DNA of 64,000 nt from Thalassospira lohafexi (GCF_002844275.1 NZ_NXGX01000001.1:1-64000), one strand, 5' to 3'. Shown: positions 1-10,229, numbered from the stretch's first letter. Numbers and translations: made by a program. The notes: generated by a model not told the origin, from the sequence alone.

Positions 1-1
1 C

Positions 2-3000
2 GACACCGTTGGCGGCGGTGCTGGTGATGACACAGTCGAAGGTGGTGGCGGCAACGACACCCTGAGCGGTGGCGACGGTACAGACACCCTGTCGGGTGGT
101 GATGGCGACGATGTTCTTCAGTTCGAAGCAGATCGTACCGGTCAGTCGGGCGACAGCACCGATCACGCCGGTAGCCCGGGCGTTGATGGTACTGGCGATG
201 TTGCCGACCTTGATGGTCTTGGCCTGAGTGACGATGAATTTGACGGCGGTGCCGGCATCGATACCCTTGTCGGGACGGCCGGCGGTGACGCGATCATCCT
301 GGATGGCGATCATGAAAATGGTTCGGAAAATCCGACCATCCGTGATGTCGAAGTTATTGATACTGATGCGGGTGATGACCTTGTCGATCTGACCAGCCAG
401 ACCCATGAATATGGCGATGTGACGGTGAATGCCGGAACTGGCGATGACACGGTCTGGACCGGTGCAGGCGATGATGAAATCAACGCCGGTGATGGCAACG
501 ATGCGATCCATGACGGTGCGGGTGATGACGTTGTAAATGCCGGTGCAGGAGATGACGTGATCGAAGGCAGCCTTGGCAACGACACCCTTGATGGTGGCGA
601 TGGCACGGACCTTCTGGATCTGTCGGATGCCGATGGTGTGACGGTTGATCTTGATGCCGGTACCGCACAGTCAGATGCCTTTGGCTCCGATACGATCAGC
701 AATATCGAAAACGTAACCGGTTCAGCAGGTGATGACACCATCACCGGTTCGGACGGTGTAAACGAAATTGATGGCGGTGCCGGAAACGACGTCCTTGATG
801 GCGGTGCTGGCGACGATACAATCACTGCGGGTGATGGCGACGATACGGTTCTGGCCGGTGCGGGCGATGATACGCTGGCCGGTGGCGATGGGACTGATAC
901 CCTTGATATGGCGGGTGCGAATGGTGCCGATGTCGATCTGGCAGCGGGTACTGCAAGCAGCCTTGAAACCGGTGACGATGCGATTTCCGGATTTGAAAAT
1001 GTCATTGGCTCGGATGGTGCTGATGTCATTACCGGTTCGGATGCGGCCAACGAAATTGCTGCGGGAACGGGCGACGATACGGTTGACGGTGGTGCTGGTG
1101 ATGACGTCATCGACGGCGGTGCGGGCTCCGACATCCTGTTGGGTGGTGCCGGGAACGATCAGGTTGATGGCGGCGCTGGTGCCGATACACTCAATGCGGG
1201 CCTTGGCGATGATACCCTGACCGGTGGGACGGGCACAGACAGCTTTGTCTTTGACGATGGCGTTGATGACGATCTGGTCACGGACTTCACCATTGGCGAA
1301 GACAGCATTTCATTGCCAGACAGCGGTGTCACGACCTGGACCGACTTGCAGGCGATGTTGTCTGATGGCCCGGACGGCGCGGTGATTACTTTGCCGTCTG
1401 GTGGCACTGTGACACTTTCGGGCGTGTCGGTTGCTGACCTTGGCCCGGATGACTTCGAAGGTGTGGAGAATATCCCGACCGGCGGCAATGACAGCCTGCC
1501 GGGTGGTGATGGCGACGACACCATCGATGGCGGTGATGGCGACGATACCGTTACCGGTGGTGATGGTGGTGATACACTCGGCGGCGGTGAAGGTGATGAC
1601 ACGCTTGAAGGCGGCGACGGCGGCGATACGCTGAGCGGTGGTTTAGGCAGTGACACCCTTGACGGCGGTGCAGGTGACGATGTTCTGCAATTTGGTGCCG
1701 ATAGCACCGGCCAGGCTGGTGACAGTACCGACCATGTTGGTAGCCCGGGCGTTGATGGCACCGGCGATGTTGCCGACCTTGAGGGACTTGGCCTCAGCGA
1801 CGATGTTTATGATGGTGGTGCGGATACCGATACACTGGTTGGCACCAGCGGCGATGACGCCATCATTCTTGATCGTGATCATGAAAACGGCACAGCAGGC
1901 CCGTCGATCATTGATGTTGAAGTCATCAATGCGGGCGATGGCGATGACGTTGTCGATCTGACCAGCGAAAATCATTCCTATGGCGATGTGACGGTTGATG
2001 CCGGAACTGGCGATGACACGGTCTGGACCAATGCGGGCAATGACAGCATCGACGGCGGCGATGGCAATGATCACCTCAATGGTGGTGCCGGTGACGACGT
2101 TGTAAATGCCGGTGCAGGCAACGATACGGTTGTTGGCGATGCGGGTAATGACACCCTGTCGGGTGGCGATGGCACCGATACGCTTGATATGTCCGATGTC
2201 CAAAGTGACATTGCGATCAATCTTGCCGATGGTACGGCCAACAGCAGCGAAACCGGTTCGGACGTTATTTCCGGATTTGAAAATCTGGTAACCGGTTCGG
2301 GCGATGACACCATCACGGGCAGCAGTGCCGACGATACCATTTCGACCGGTGACGGTGCGGATACCATTGATGGTGGCGATGGCATCGATTTGATTGATGC
2401 TGGTGCAGGCAACGATGTGATTTCCGATGGCGCAGGCAGTGATTTGGTCAATGCCGGTGCGGGTGATGATACGGTCATCGCCGGTGCGGGAAATGACAGC
2501 CTTGATGGTGGGGACGGTTCCGACACCCTTGATATGTCCGGCGCGTCAAGCGATGCGCAAGTCGACCTTTCTGCCGGGACGGCACAGTCGTCTGAAACCG
2601 GCAGTGATCAGCTTTCCAGCATTGAAAATGTAACAACCGGTTCTGGTGATGACCAAATCACCGGGTCGAGTGCCAATAACAACATCGCGGCGGGTGCGGG
2701 CAATGACACCATTGATGGTGGTGCCGGTGATGATACCGTTGCCGGTGGTGAAGGTTCCGATACATTCATCTTTGGCGATGGCACGGATCACGACGTTGTC
2801 AGTGACTTCACACGTGGCGAAGACAAACTGTCGATTGATGACCTTGGCCTTGAAAGCTGGAGTGACGTGCTGCCGCTGCTCAGTGAAAATGGCAACGGCG
2901 ATGCGGTTCTGAACTTGCCTGCGGGTGGCACGGTGACACTGGTTGGTGTCGGCCTTGGCGATCTGAGTGCTGATGATTTCAACAACATCACCGATGGCGC

Positions 3001-6000
3001 AACCCAGTTTGACGATTTCCTTGAGGGCACGGATGGTGATGACACCATTGATGCACTTGCAGGGGACGATATTGTCGACGGTGGTGCGGGTGACGACACC
3101 TTGCTGGGTAACAGCGGTGACGACACGATTTCCGGCGGTTCAGGCAATGACGACATTGATGGCGGTACGGGCAGTGACACCCTTTCAGGTGGTGATGGTG
3201 ACGATCAGCTTAGTGGTGGCGACGATAACGATGTGCTGTCGGGCGGTGCGGGCGACGACACTCTTGATGGTGGCGACGGCAACGACGTTCTGAACTTCGA
3301 AGCTGACGATACCGCAGAATCCGGTGATACCACCGAACATACCGGTAGCCCGGATGTCGATGGCACCGGCGATGTTGCCGATATTGGCGGGAAAAATATT
3401 TCTGACGATACGTTCATCGGCGGTGAAGGCACCGATACCCTGAACATGTCCGATGGCAACGATGCGCTGATCCTTGACGGTTCGAAACTCGGCGACGGTG
3501 AAACCAGCACCAGCACCGTTGAAACCCGGACCCTTGGCCTGACAGATTCCGCAAGCAGTGCTGATGTACAGGCCGCATGGTCGGATGCAAACCTGTATGG
3601 CTTTGATTTTGGCACATCCTATGTCGGCGAAGACGGCAAGCTGAACCTTGCGGCGGCTGACGACACCGTGACCTTTGATGGTAACGGTATTGGCAATAAC
3701 GGCGGTAGCCCGGCGGGCGGCCAGATCAACCATGATGGCAACAGCGGCGAAAGCGAAGCCGTCGTTGTCGATCTTGGCGCAAATGCCACAACGGCGACGG
3801 TTCAGGTTTCCAACCTGATGGCCAATGAAGGCGGCGGCGAAGTTGGTTCTTGGCAGGCCTTTGATGCGGACGGTAATCTTGTCGCATCGGGCGTGCTTGA
3901 TGACAGCACGGTTGATTACAGCAACAACAGCGTTGGCACCGCCAACATCAGTGTGACCGATGATTTCGGTAACCCGGTTGAATTCCGCTATATCGCGTTT
4001 GAAAGCGAACCTTATGCCAATGGCACGTCCGGTTCCGACAGCAGCGATTATTTCGTCCGCTCAATCAGCTTTGACACCGTCGTTCAAGATACGACCACTG
4101 ATGGTGCCCGACTTGACGGGGTTGAAGTCATCAATGCGGGTACGGGCGATGACGTTGTTGATCTGACCAGCGATACGATTGCCTATGGCGATGTCACCAT
4201 TAATGGTGGTTCGGGGTCCGACACCCTTTGGGGCAATGCGGGCGATGACACGATCCGTGGTGAACTTGGCCATGACAATATTCACGGCGGTGCCGGTGAT
4301 GATTATCTTGATGGCGGTTATGGCGATGACCTGATCGACGGCGGTGTTGGGAATGACACGCTGGTTGGTGGCACAGGTAACGATCAGCTGCGCGGTGGCG
4401 AAGGCGACGACATTCTGGTGGGTCAGGGCGATAACGATACCGCCCTTTATGACGACGCCACGTCGGGTGTGACTGTCGATCTTGCAAATTACACAGCCAC
4501 CGGCGGTGCGGGCAATGACAGCCTGTACACCATTGAAAACGTCGTTGGGTCGGATCATGACGACACGATCAGCGGTGGGGCGGGCAATAACATCCTGACC
4601 GGTGGGGCGGGCGACGATACCCTTGCCGGTGGTGCGGGTAACGATACCCTTGCCGGTGGTGATGGCACGGATACAGCTGATTACAGCAATTCGAGTGCTG
4701 TGGTTGATGCCGATCTTTCGACCGGTATTGCCGAGCTTGCCAATGGTGACACCGACAAACTTTCAAGCATCGAAAACCTGATTGGTTCGGATGGCAACGA
4801 TACCCTGACCGGGTCGGATGGTGATAACACCCTGACCGGTGGTGCAGGCAACGATACGCTGTCGGGCAATGCCGGGAACGACGTCCTTGACGGTGGTGAC
4901 GGCAACGACACGCTTGATGGCGGCGAAGGTGCCGACATCGTTGATGGCGGTGCCGGGGACGATCATATTCTGGCCGGTGCAGGCGATGATACGCTGGCCG
5001 GTGGTGATGGTGCCGATACCATCAATGATGGTGCGGGCAATGACGTTGTTGATGCGGGCGCTGGCAATGACAGCCTGATTGCGGGGGCGGGTGACGATAC
5101 GCTGGCCGGTGGCGATGGCGAAGATACTCTTGATATGACTGCCGCAGACGGCGCGACAGTTGATCTTGGTGCGGGTACGGCGACATCTGATGCGACCGGA
5201 TCCGATACCATCAGCAGCATTGAAAACGTTATTGGTTCGGACGGGAATGATATCCTGACCGGGTCTGACGGTGCCAATACTCTTCTGGGTGGTGCGGGTG
5301 ACGATACCATCGAAGGCGGTGCAGGCGGTGATTACCTTGATGGTGGTGATGGTCGTGACACCATCAGCTACGAAGGATCGGATGCCGGTGTCGAGGTTTA
5401 CCTTGGCGAAACCGATGCCAATGCCCGTACGCCCGGTGAAGCGGGGCGTGCCTATGATGGCGACGCAGCGGGCGACATTCTGGCCAACTTTGAAAAAGTC
5501 ATCGCCTCGGCCCATGACGATTACGTCTATGGCAACAGCCAGAACAATGAAGTCGATCTTGGCGATGGCAACGACACGTTTGACAACGTCGAAGCAGACG
5601 TCAGCACCGACACCGTCGATGGCGGCGAAGGCAATGACACGATCTGGACCGGTGACGGCGAAGATACGCTGCTCGGCGGTAACGGCGACGATTACCTGAA
5701 TGGTGAAAAAGGCGACGACGTCCTTGACGGTGGTGCTGGTACCGACCGTCTGGTTGGCGGTGATGGCAATGATACGCTTGATGGTGGTTCGGGTGACGAT
5801 ACCCTGTCGGGTGGCTCAGGTGCCGACCTTATCCAAGTCAGCAGTCTGGATGGCGACAAGGTCGTTACCGACTTTAACACCAGCGTTGATCAGATTTCGC
5901 TCGATGCGCTTGATATCAGCACATGGTCCGATCTGGCGCCGCTTCTTTCGGAAGTGAATGGCAACACGGTCATTGATCTGGGTGAAAATGGCTCGGTCAC

Positions 6001-9000
6001 GTTGCTGGGTGTGCGTCTGAACGATGTTTCTGCCGACATGTTTGTCGGGATTGAGAATGACGGTGGCGCAACACCGTTTGACGATATTCTGATCGGCACC
6101 AGCGAAGATGATTACATCGACGCGCTGGCCGGAAATGACGTGGTTGATGGCGGAGCGGGTGATGACACCATCAACGGCATGGAAGGCGATGACAACCTTT
6201 CAGGTGGCGATGGCGATGACACCATAACCGGCGGCAGCGGCAATGACGTTGTATCGGGCGGTGACGGCGACGATACCCTTGATGGTAACGAAGGCCATGA
6301 CGTTATCGCGGGCGGCGCGGGCAATGACACCCTGATCGGCGGCAGCGGCAACGATGTCATGGATGGCGGCGGTGGCGATGACTACATCGACGGCATGGAA
6401 GGTGACGACACCATCACCGGTGGCGATGAAACCGACACGATTTATGGTTCGTCCGGCGAAGATAAGCTTGATGGCGAAGGTGGCGACGACGTCATTTATG
6501 GCGGCGACGACAATGACAGCATCGCAGGCGGTGTTGGTAACGATCTTCTGTCGGGCGATAACGGCAACGACACCCTTGATGGTGGTGCGGGCAACGATAC
6601 GTTGCTTGGCGGGGATGGCAATGACACGCTGACCGGTGGTGACGGCAATGACGTCCTGTCGGGTGGTAATGGCAATGACCTTCTTGATGGTGGTGCAGGT
6701 AACGATACCCTGACCGGGACCGATGGTGCCGACACCCTGATTGGCGGAACCGGCAATGATACGCTTGATGGCGGTGCCGGGGATGACACCTATACCGGGG
6801 GTGCTGGTGAGGACCAGATTCTTGTATCGAACAATTCCGGCGATAAGGTTGTCACCGACTTTAACGTCAATGATGATCAGATCAATCTGGCGTCGCTTGA
6901 TGTTGATGACTGGGCCGATCTTCAGGGCCTGATGAGCGAGGTCAATGGCAACACCGTCATTAACCTTAATGGTCAGGGTACCTTGACGTTGGTTGGTGTT
7001 TCGATGAGCCAGCTGAATTCCGACATGTTTGTCGGTGTGCAGCAGTCAACGGGCCCGACCCCGTATGACGATCTGCTTTATGGCACCAGCAACAATGACA
7101 CGATTGCCGCCCTTGCCGGTGATGACACGGTTTATGGCCTGAATGGTCAGGACACGCTGTCGGGTATGGACGGGAATGACAGTCTGTATGGCGGTGATGG
7201 CGATGACACCCTGTCGGGTGATGGTGGCAATGACATTGTCGAAGGTGGCAGCGGTCAGGACAGCATCACCGGTGGTGACGGCGACGATACGCTGGACGGC
7301 GGGTCAGGTGATGACCGTGTCTGGGCCGGTAACGGCAATGACACCGTTCTGGGTGGTCAGGGCCAGGACAAGCTGTACGGCGAAGCTGGTAATGACACCA
7401 TCGAAGGCGGCACAGGCGACGACACTCTTAAAGGTGGCGACGGCAACGATGTGCTTGATGGTGGCGAAAACAACGACAAGCTTTATGGCGGCGATGATGC
7501 CGATACGCTGCTTGGCGGCAATGGCGATGATAAGCTGTATGGAGACGCCGGTAATGACACCCTGATCGGGGGTCTTGGCCACGATACGCTCAGCGGTGGT
7601 GATGGCCGCGATACGGCAAGTTATGCCAATGCAACGTCATCGGTTGCAGCCAGCCTTGAAAGCGGCACCGCGACCGGCGGTGATGGCAGTGACAAGCTGT
7701 CTTCGATCGAAGATCTGATTGGCTCGAACTTCAACGATTACCTGTTTGGTGATGATGGATCGAACCTGCTGTCGGGTCTTGATGGCAATGACGTTCTGGG
7801 TGGTGACGGTGGTGATGACACCATCTGGGGTGGCCTTGGCGATGATACGATCAATGGCGGTTCGGGTTCGGACTTGATTGATGCCGGTGGCGGCGACGAC
7901 ACCATCGAATATCAGAAAGATGCGACATGGACCGGCAGCCACGCGGCCAAAAACGTTGGCGATCCGGGGATGGCCGGCACCAACGAACAGATCAATCTTT
8001 CGGGCTATAACCGTTCCGAAGACATCTTTGACGGTGGCGCCGGGACCGATACCCTGTCGATGACCAGTGGCAATGATGCCCTGTTCCTTGATGATGATCT
8101 TACCGATCCGGGGACCAGCCCGCGCATTTCCAACATCGAAGTGATCGATGCGGGCAATGGCGATGACATCATTGACCTGACCAGTGACGATCTGTCTTAC
8201 GGTGATGTCACCATTCTGGGCGGCACGGGCGATGATATCGTCTGGAGCAATGCCGGGGATGATGTGCTTGATGGCGGCGAAGGTGACGATACCCTTTGGG
8301 GTGGTTCGGGTGCCGATACGTTGCTGGGTGGCAACGGTGAAGATGTGCTCAATGGTGGTGCCGGGGATGACGTCCTGCAATACAACGCAGACGACACCTG
8401 GGGGAACAGCTGGTACGCGCTTAATGACGGCTCGCCAAGCGAAGATGGCCATAATCACGATAATGGCTGGGGCCATGACAACCACAATGGCAACGGTTGG
8501 GGCCATGAGGATGGCGGCGATGACGGCACCGGTGAATACGTCAATCTAGGCGGGTACAACCAGTCCAACGACGTATTCGAAGGTGGTGCTGGAACCGATA
8601 CCCTGCAGATGACCAGTGGCAACGATGCCCTGTTCCTGCATGATGATGTCAGCGACGGTGACAACGATGTTCGCATCAGCGGTGTCGAAGTGATCGAAGC
8701 CGGTGATGGCAATGACATCATTGATCTGACCAGCGATACCTATAGCTACGGCGATGTGACGCTCGATGGTGGCGATGGCAATGATACGCTTTGGAGCAAT
8801 GCCGGTGATGACGTCCTGCTTGGTGGGGCGGGTAATGATCATCTTTATGGCAGTGCCGGGGATGACACGCTGACCGGTGGCACGGGCTGGGATGAATTCC
8901 AGATTGGCAAAGCGGATGGCCATGACATCGTGACGGACTTCACGCCGGGCGAAGACATCATTGATTTGTCGGAGTGGAACTATAACAACTTCAACCAGAT

Positions 9001-9130
9001 CCAGAACGACATGCATCTTGATACCGATGGCAACGTCGTGATCGAACTTGGCAATGATGCATCGGTTACCCTGATGGGCGTTCATGATCCCGATGATCTT
9101 GATGCCGATGACTTTGGATTTGGGACCTAA
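2..9130 (+). CDS. Giant RTX-type calcium-binding repeat protein, 5' end outside the window
   Basis: The reading frame is open from the left edge to the TAA at 9128-9130 (about 3,042 residues), so the start lies upstream; the first in-window GTG (419) is not a start. The protein is almost entirely glycine/aspartate nonapeptides of the GGxGxDxL type, the RTX calcium-binding beta-roll repeat of type I-secreted proteins. Interspersed are short units ending in motifs such as IENVxGS and five copies of a DxVTDF...VTLxGV...DDF unit, the last forming the C-terminus (8894-9127). It is very acidic and I saw no cysteine, as expected for a folded-outside, calcium-dependent surface or secreted protein. 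A roughly 200-residue non-RTX domain interrupts it at 3505-4110. No type I secretion genes are in view. Likely an adhesin or matrix protein; an enzyme domain could lie in the missing N-terminus. Confidence 0.93.
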   Translation, partial: DTVGGGAGDDTVEGGGGNDTLSGGDGTDTLSGGDGDDVLQFEADRTGQSGDSTDHAGSPGVDGTGDVADLDGLGLSDDEFDGGAGIDTLVGTAGGDAIILDGDHENGSENPTIRDVEVIDTDAGDDLVDLTSQTHEYGDVTVNAGTGDDTVWTGAGDDEINAGDGNDAIHDGAGDDVVNAGAGDDVIEGSLGNDTLDGGDGTDLLDLSDADGVTVDLDAGTAQSDAFGSDTISNIENVTGSAGDDTITGSDGVNEIDGGAGNDVLDGGAGDDTITAGDGDDTVLAGAGDDTLAGGDGTDTLDMAGANGADVDLAAGTASSLETGDDAISGFENVIGSDGADVITGSDAANEIAAGTGDDTVDGGAGDDVIDGGAGSDILLGGAGNDQVDGGAGADTLNAGLGDDTLTGGTGTDSFVFDDGVDDDLVTDFTIGEDSISLPDSGVTTWTDLQAMLSDGPDGAVITLPSGGTVTLSGVSVADLGPDDFEGVENIPTGGNDSLPGGDGDDTIDGGDGDDTVTGGDGGDTLGGGEGDDTLEGGDGGDTLSGGLGSDTLDGGAGDDVLQFGADSTGQAGDSTDHVGSPGVDGTGDVADLEGLGLSDDVYDGGADTDTLVGTSGDDAIILDRDHENGTAGPSIIDVEVINAGDGDDVVDLTSENHSYGDVTVDAGTGDDTVWTNAGNDSIDGGDGNDHLNGGAGDDVVNAGAGNDTVVGDAGNDTLSGGDGTDTLDMSDVQSDIAINLADGTANSSETGSDVISGFENLVTGSGDDTITGSSADDTISTGDGADTIDGGDGIDLIDAGAGNDVISDGAGSDLVNAGAGDDTVIAGAGNDSLDGGDGSDTLDMSGASSDAQVDLSAGTAQSSETGSDQLSSIENVTTGSGDDQITGSSANNNIAAGAGNDTIDGGAGDDTVAGGEGSDTFIFGDGTDHDVVSDFTRGEDKLSIDDLGLESWSDVLPLLSENGNGDAVLNLPAGGTVTLVGVGLGDLSADDFNNITDGATQFDDFLEGTDGDDTIDALAGDDIVDGGAGDDTLLGNSGDDTISGGSGNDDIDGGTGSDTLSGGDGDDQLSGGDDNDVLSGGAGDDTLDGGDGNDVLNFEADDTAESGDTTEHTGSPDVDGTGDVADIGGKNISDDTFIGGEGTDTLNMSDGNDALILDGSKLGDGETSTSTVETRTLGLTDSASSADVQAAWSDANLYGFDFGTSYVGEDGKLNLAAADDTVTFDGNGIGNNGGSPAGGQINHDGNSGESEAVVVDLGANATTATVQVSNLMANEGGGEVGSWQAFDADGNLVASGVLDDSTVDYSNNSVGTANISVTDDFGNPVEFRYIAFESEPYANGTSGSDSSDYFVRSISFDTVVQDTTTDGARLDGVEVINAGTGDDVVDLTSDTIAYGDVTINGGSGSDTLWGNAGDDTIRGELGHDNIHGGAGDDYLDGGYGDDLIDGGVGNDTLVGGTGNDQLRGGEGDDILVGQGDNDTALYDDATSGVTVDLANYTATGGAGNDSLYTIENVVGSDHDDTISGGAGNNILTGGAGDDTLAGGAGNDTLAGGDGTDTADYSNSSAVVDADLSTGIAELANGDTDKLSSIENLIGSDGNDTLTGSDGDNTLTGGAGNDTLSGNAGNDVLDGGDGNDTLDGGEGADIVDGGAGDDHILAGAGDDTLAGGDGADTINDGAGNDVVDAGAGNDSLIAGAGDDTLAGGDGEDTLDMTAADGATVDLGAGTATSDATGSDTISSIENVIGSDGNDILTGSDGANTLLGGAGDDTIEGGAGGDYLDGGDGRDTISYEGSDAGVEVYLGETDANARTPGEAGRAYDGDAAGDILANFEKVIASAHDDYVYGNSQNNEVDLGDGNDTFDNVEADVSTDTVDGGEGNDTIWTGDGEDTLLGGNGDDYLNGEKGDDVLDGGAGTDRLVGGDGNDTLDGGSGDDTLSGGSGADLIQVSSLDGDKVVTDFNTSVDQISLDALDISTWSDLAPLLSEVNGNTVIDLGENGSVTLLGVRLNDVSADMFVGIENDGGATPFDDILIGTSEDDYIDALAGNDVVDGGAGDDTINGMEGDDNLSGGDGDDTITGGSGNDVVSGGDGDDTLDGNEGHDVIAGGAGNDTLIGGSGNDVMDGGGGDDYIDGMEGDDTITGGDETDTIYGSSGEDKLDGEGGDDVIYGGDDNDSIAGGVGNDLLSGDNGNDTLDGGAGNDTLLGGDGNDTLTGGDGNDVLSGGNGNDLLDGGAGNDTLTGTDGADTLIGGTGNDTLDGGAGDDTYTGGAGEDQILVSNNSGDKVVTDFNVNDDQINLASLDVDDWADLQGLMSEVNGNTVINLNGQGTLTLVGVSMSQLNSDMFVGVQQSTGPTPYDDLLYGTSNNDTIAALAGDDTVYGLNGQDTLSGMDGNDSLYGGDGDDTLSGDGGNDIVEGGSGQDSITGGDGDDTLDGGSGDDRVWAGNGNDTVLGGQGQDKLYGEAGNDTIEGGTGDDTLKGGDGNDVLDGGENNDKLYGGDDADTLLGGNGDDKLYGDAGNDTLIGGLGHDTLSGGDGRDTASYANATSSVAASLESGTATGGDGSDKLSSIEDLIGSNFNDYLFGDDGSNLLSGLDGNDVLGGDGGDDTIWGGLGDDTINGGSGSDLIDAGGGDDTIEYQKDATWTGSHAAKNVGDPGMAGTNEQINLSGYNRSEDIFDGGAGTDTLSMTSGNDALFLDDDLTDPGTSPRISNIEVIDAGNGDDIIDLTSDDLSYGDVTILGGTGDDIVWSNAGDDVLDGGEGDDTLWGGSGADTLLGGNGEDVLNGGAGDDVLQYNADDTWGNSWYALNDGSPSEDGHNHDNGWGHDNHNGNGWGHEDGGDDGTGEYVNLGGYNQSNDVFEGGAGTDTLQMTSGNDALFLHDDVSDGDNDVRISGVEVIEAGDGNDIIDLTSDTYSYGDVTLDGGDGNDTLWSNAGDDVLLGGAGNDHLYGSAGDDTLTGGTGWDEFQIGKADGHDIVTDFTPGEDIIDLSEWNYNNFNQIQNDMHLDTDGNVVIELGNDASVTLMGVHDPDDLDADDFGFGT
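113..3286 (+). repeat. Two consecutive super-repeat units (~1.57 and ~1.60 kb) inside the RTX gene
   Basis: The block beginning V-L-Q-F and running through GSPGVDGTGDVAD to YGDVTV starts at 113, recurs at 1682 and again at 3287. Between copies the order is the same: RTX nonapeptides, DTLDM...IENV units, more RTX repeats, then a VTDF...VTLxGV module (1244-1475 and 2765-2990). The units are therefore 1,569 and 1,605 bp. Synonymous codons differ widely between copies, so the duplication looks old. Confidence 0.8.
3505..4110 (+). other. Non-RTX domain inserted in the third super-repeat
   Basis: Within the third copy of the VLNF...YGDVT block the expected short loop is replaced by about 200 residues without GGxGxD repeats. 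It contains aromatic and beta-strand-like stretches such as WSDANLYGFDFG and GSWQAFDADGNLVASG. It resembles the beta-sandwich modules often embedded in large adhesins, but I cannot assign a family. Its boundaries were set by comparison with the copy at 1682. Confidence 0.6.
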
Positions 9131-9163
9131 GGCTTAAGGTCTTTGGTCCGGACACAACAAGAA

Positions 9164-9200
9164 AACGGGGTGGTTCAATGAACCACCCCGTTCGCATTTT
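9164..9200. terminator. Bidirectional rho-independent terminator
   Basis: A perfect 13-bp stem (9164-9176 with 9180-9192, loop AAT) follows the RTX gene and ends in CGCATTTT. On the opposite strand the stem is followed by TTTTCTTG, so it can also terminate dusC. Confidence 0.9.
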
Positions 9201-9230
9201 GGCATTGGTGTCAGAAATCGTGACCGTCTC

Positions 9231-10229
9231 TTATTCGGCGGCAATCGCAACGTCTTGTTGCTGATGTTCCGGCAGGGTCATGTCGTGCTGCAATTTGGCA
9301 CGTAATTCATCGATGGCGCGGATACGTTTGATTTCATCAAAACAGGCAGCACCCTGCGTGTGGCTTTTACGGATAAGGGCCATCCATTGTTTGATACGTC
9401 CTGCCTGATGGTTTTCAGTTGATCCGTCTTCATCCATCAGATCGCAATAAGACAGCAGCATCGCCAAAACATCGGCCCAGCATTCCTTGGGCCGTTGCGT
9501 GCCGTTTTCAAACGCCTTGATGCGGTTGGCAAGATCGGGCGCTGCAACGGCGCCTCGGCCAATCATGAAGCTGTCACAGCCCGATACATCCCGGCATTTT
9601 TCGTAATCTGCGACGTCCCAAATTTCACCATTGCCGGTCATGCCGATTGAAATGGCCTCGCGGATACGCGCCAGATATTCCCAATGGGCGGGCGGCTTAT
9701 ATCCTTCAAGCTTGGTGCGTGCATGGACTGTCAGGTGCTGCGCACCGGCGGCTTCAACCGCGCGCGCATTATCAAGAAACAGTTCCTTGTCCGCATAGCC
9801 AAGCCGGACTTTCGCACTGACTGGTATGTGATCAGGAACTGCACGGCGCACGGCTGACACGATCCGATACAGATTATCCGGGCATTTCAAAAGAGATGCG
9901 CCAGCTTCGTGCTTGTTGACGGTTTTGGATGGGCAGCCGAAATTGATATCAATGCCCGGCGCGCCAAGGGTTGTCGCAAAGGCCGCATTTTCACCCATCA
10001 ATTCCGGGTCATGTCCCATCAGTTGGACCAGAACCGGCACGCCTGAAAGGGTTTTTCCGCCATTGAGCAGTTCCGGGCAATAGCGATGAAACACGTGTGC
10101 AGGAAACAGGTTTTGCGAAACCCGGATAAATTCGGTGACGCACAGGTCGAACCCGCCGGTCGCACTCAGCAATTGCCGAACGCGCCAGTCAACAAGTCCT
10201 TCCATTGGTGCAAGCACCAGCTGCGTCAT
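9231..10229 (-). CDS. dusC: tRNA-dihydrouridine synthase, DusC type
   Basis: An FMN-dependent enzyme that uses NADPH to reduce a uridine of tRNA to dihydrouridine; the DusC group modifies U16. The start MTQLVLAPMEG matches the N-terminus of the family. Further signatures are the catalytic-cysteine segment INFGCPSKTVN, the substrate segment VHARTKLEGY and the flavin-site motifs NGEIWD and MIGRGA. I place the start at 10229, the ATG with an AGGA upstream; a longer start at 10250 lacks a clear ribosome binding site and extends past the family N-terminus. Length 332 residues, about normal. Transcribed alone and ended by the shared hairpin at 9164-9192. Confidence 0.92.
   Translation of the reverse strand: MTQLVLAPMEGLVDWRVRQLLSATGGFDLCVTEFIRVSQNLFPAHVFHRYCPELLNGGKTLSGVPVLVQLMGHDPELMGENAAFATTLGAPGIDINFGCPSKTVNKHEAGASLLKCPDNLYRIVSAVRRAVPDHIPVSAKVRLGYADKELFLDNARAVEAAGAQHLTVHARTKLEGYKPPAHWEYLARIREAISIGMTGNGEIWDVADYEKCRDVSGCDSFMIGRGAVAAPDLANRIKAFENGTQRPKECWADVLAMLLSYCDLMDEDGSTENHQAGRIKQWMALIRKSHTQGAACFDEIKRIRAIDELRAKLQHDMTLPEHQQQDVAIAAE

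Noticed and set aside
310-9085. Many long open frames antisense or out of frame to the RTX gene, e.g. 310-1134, 1159-1761 and 7637-8506
   Set aside because: They mirror the Gly-Asp repeat codons, giving Ser/Pro-rich or Ile/Ala-rich low-complexity products with no ribosome binding sites. They are a by-product of the repeat composition.
1-9130. Dense direct repeats that could suggest a CRISPR array or satellite
   Set aside because: The repeats are in-frame nonapeptide codons with synonymous variation and no constant repeat-spacer pattern.
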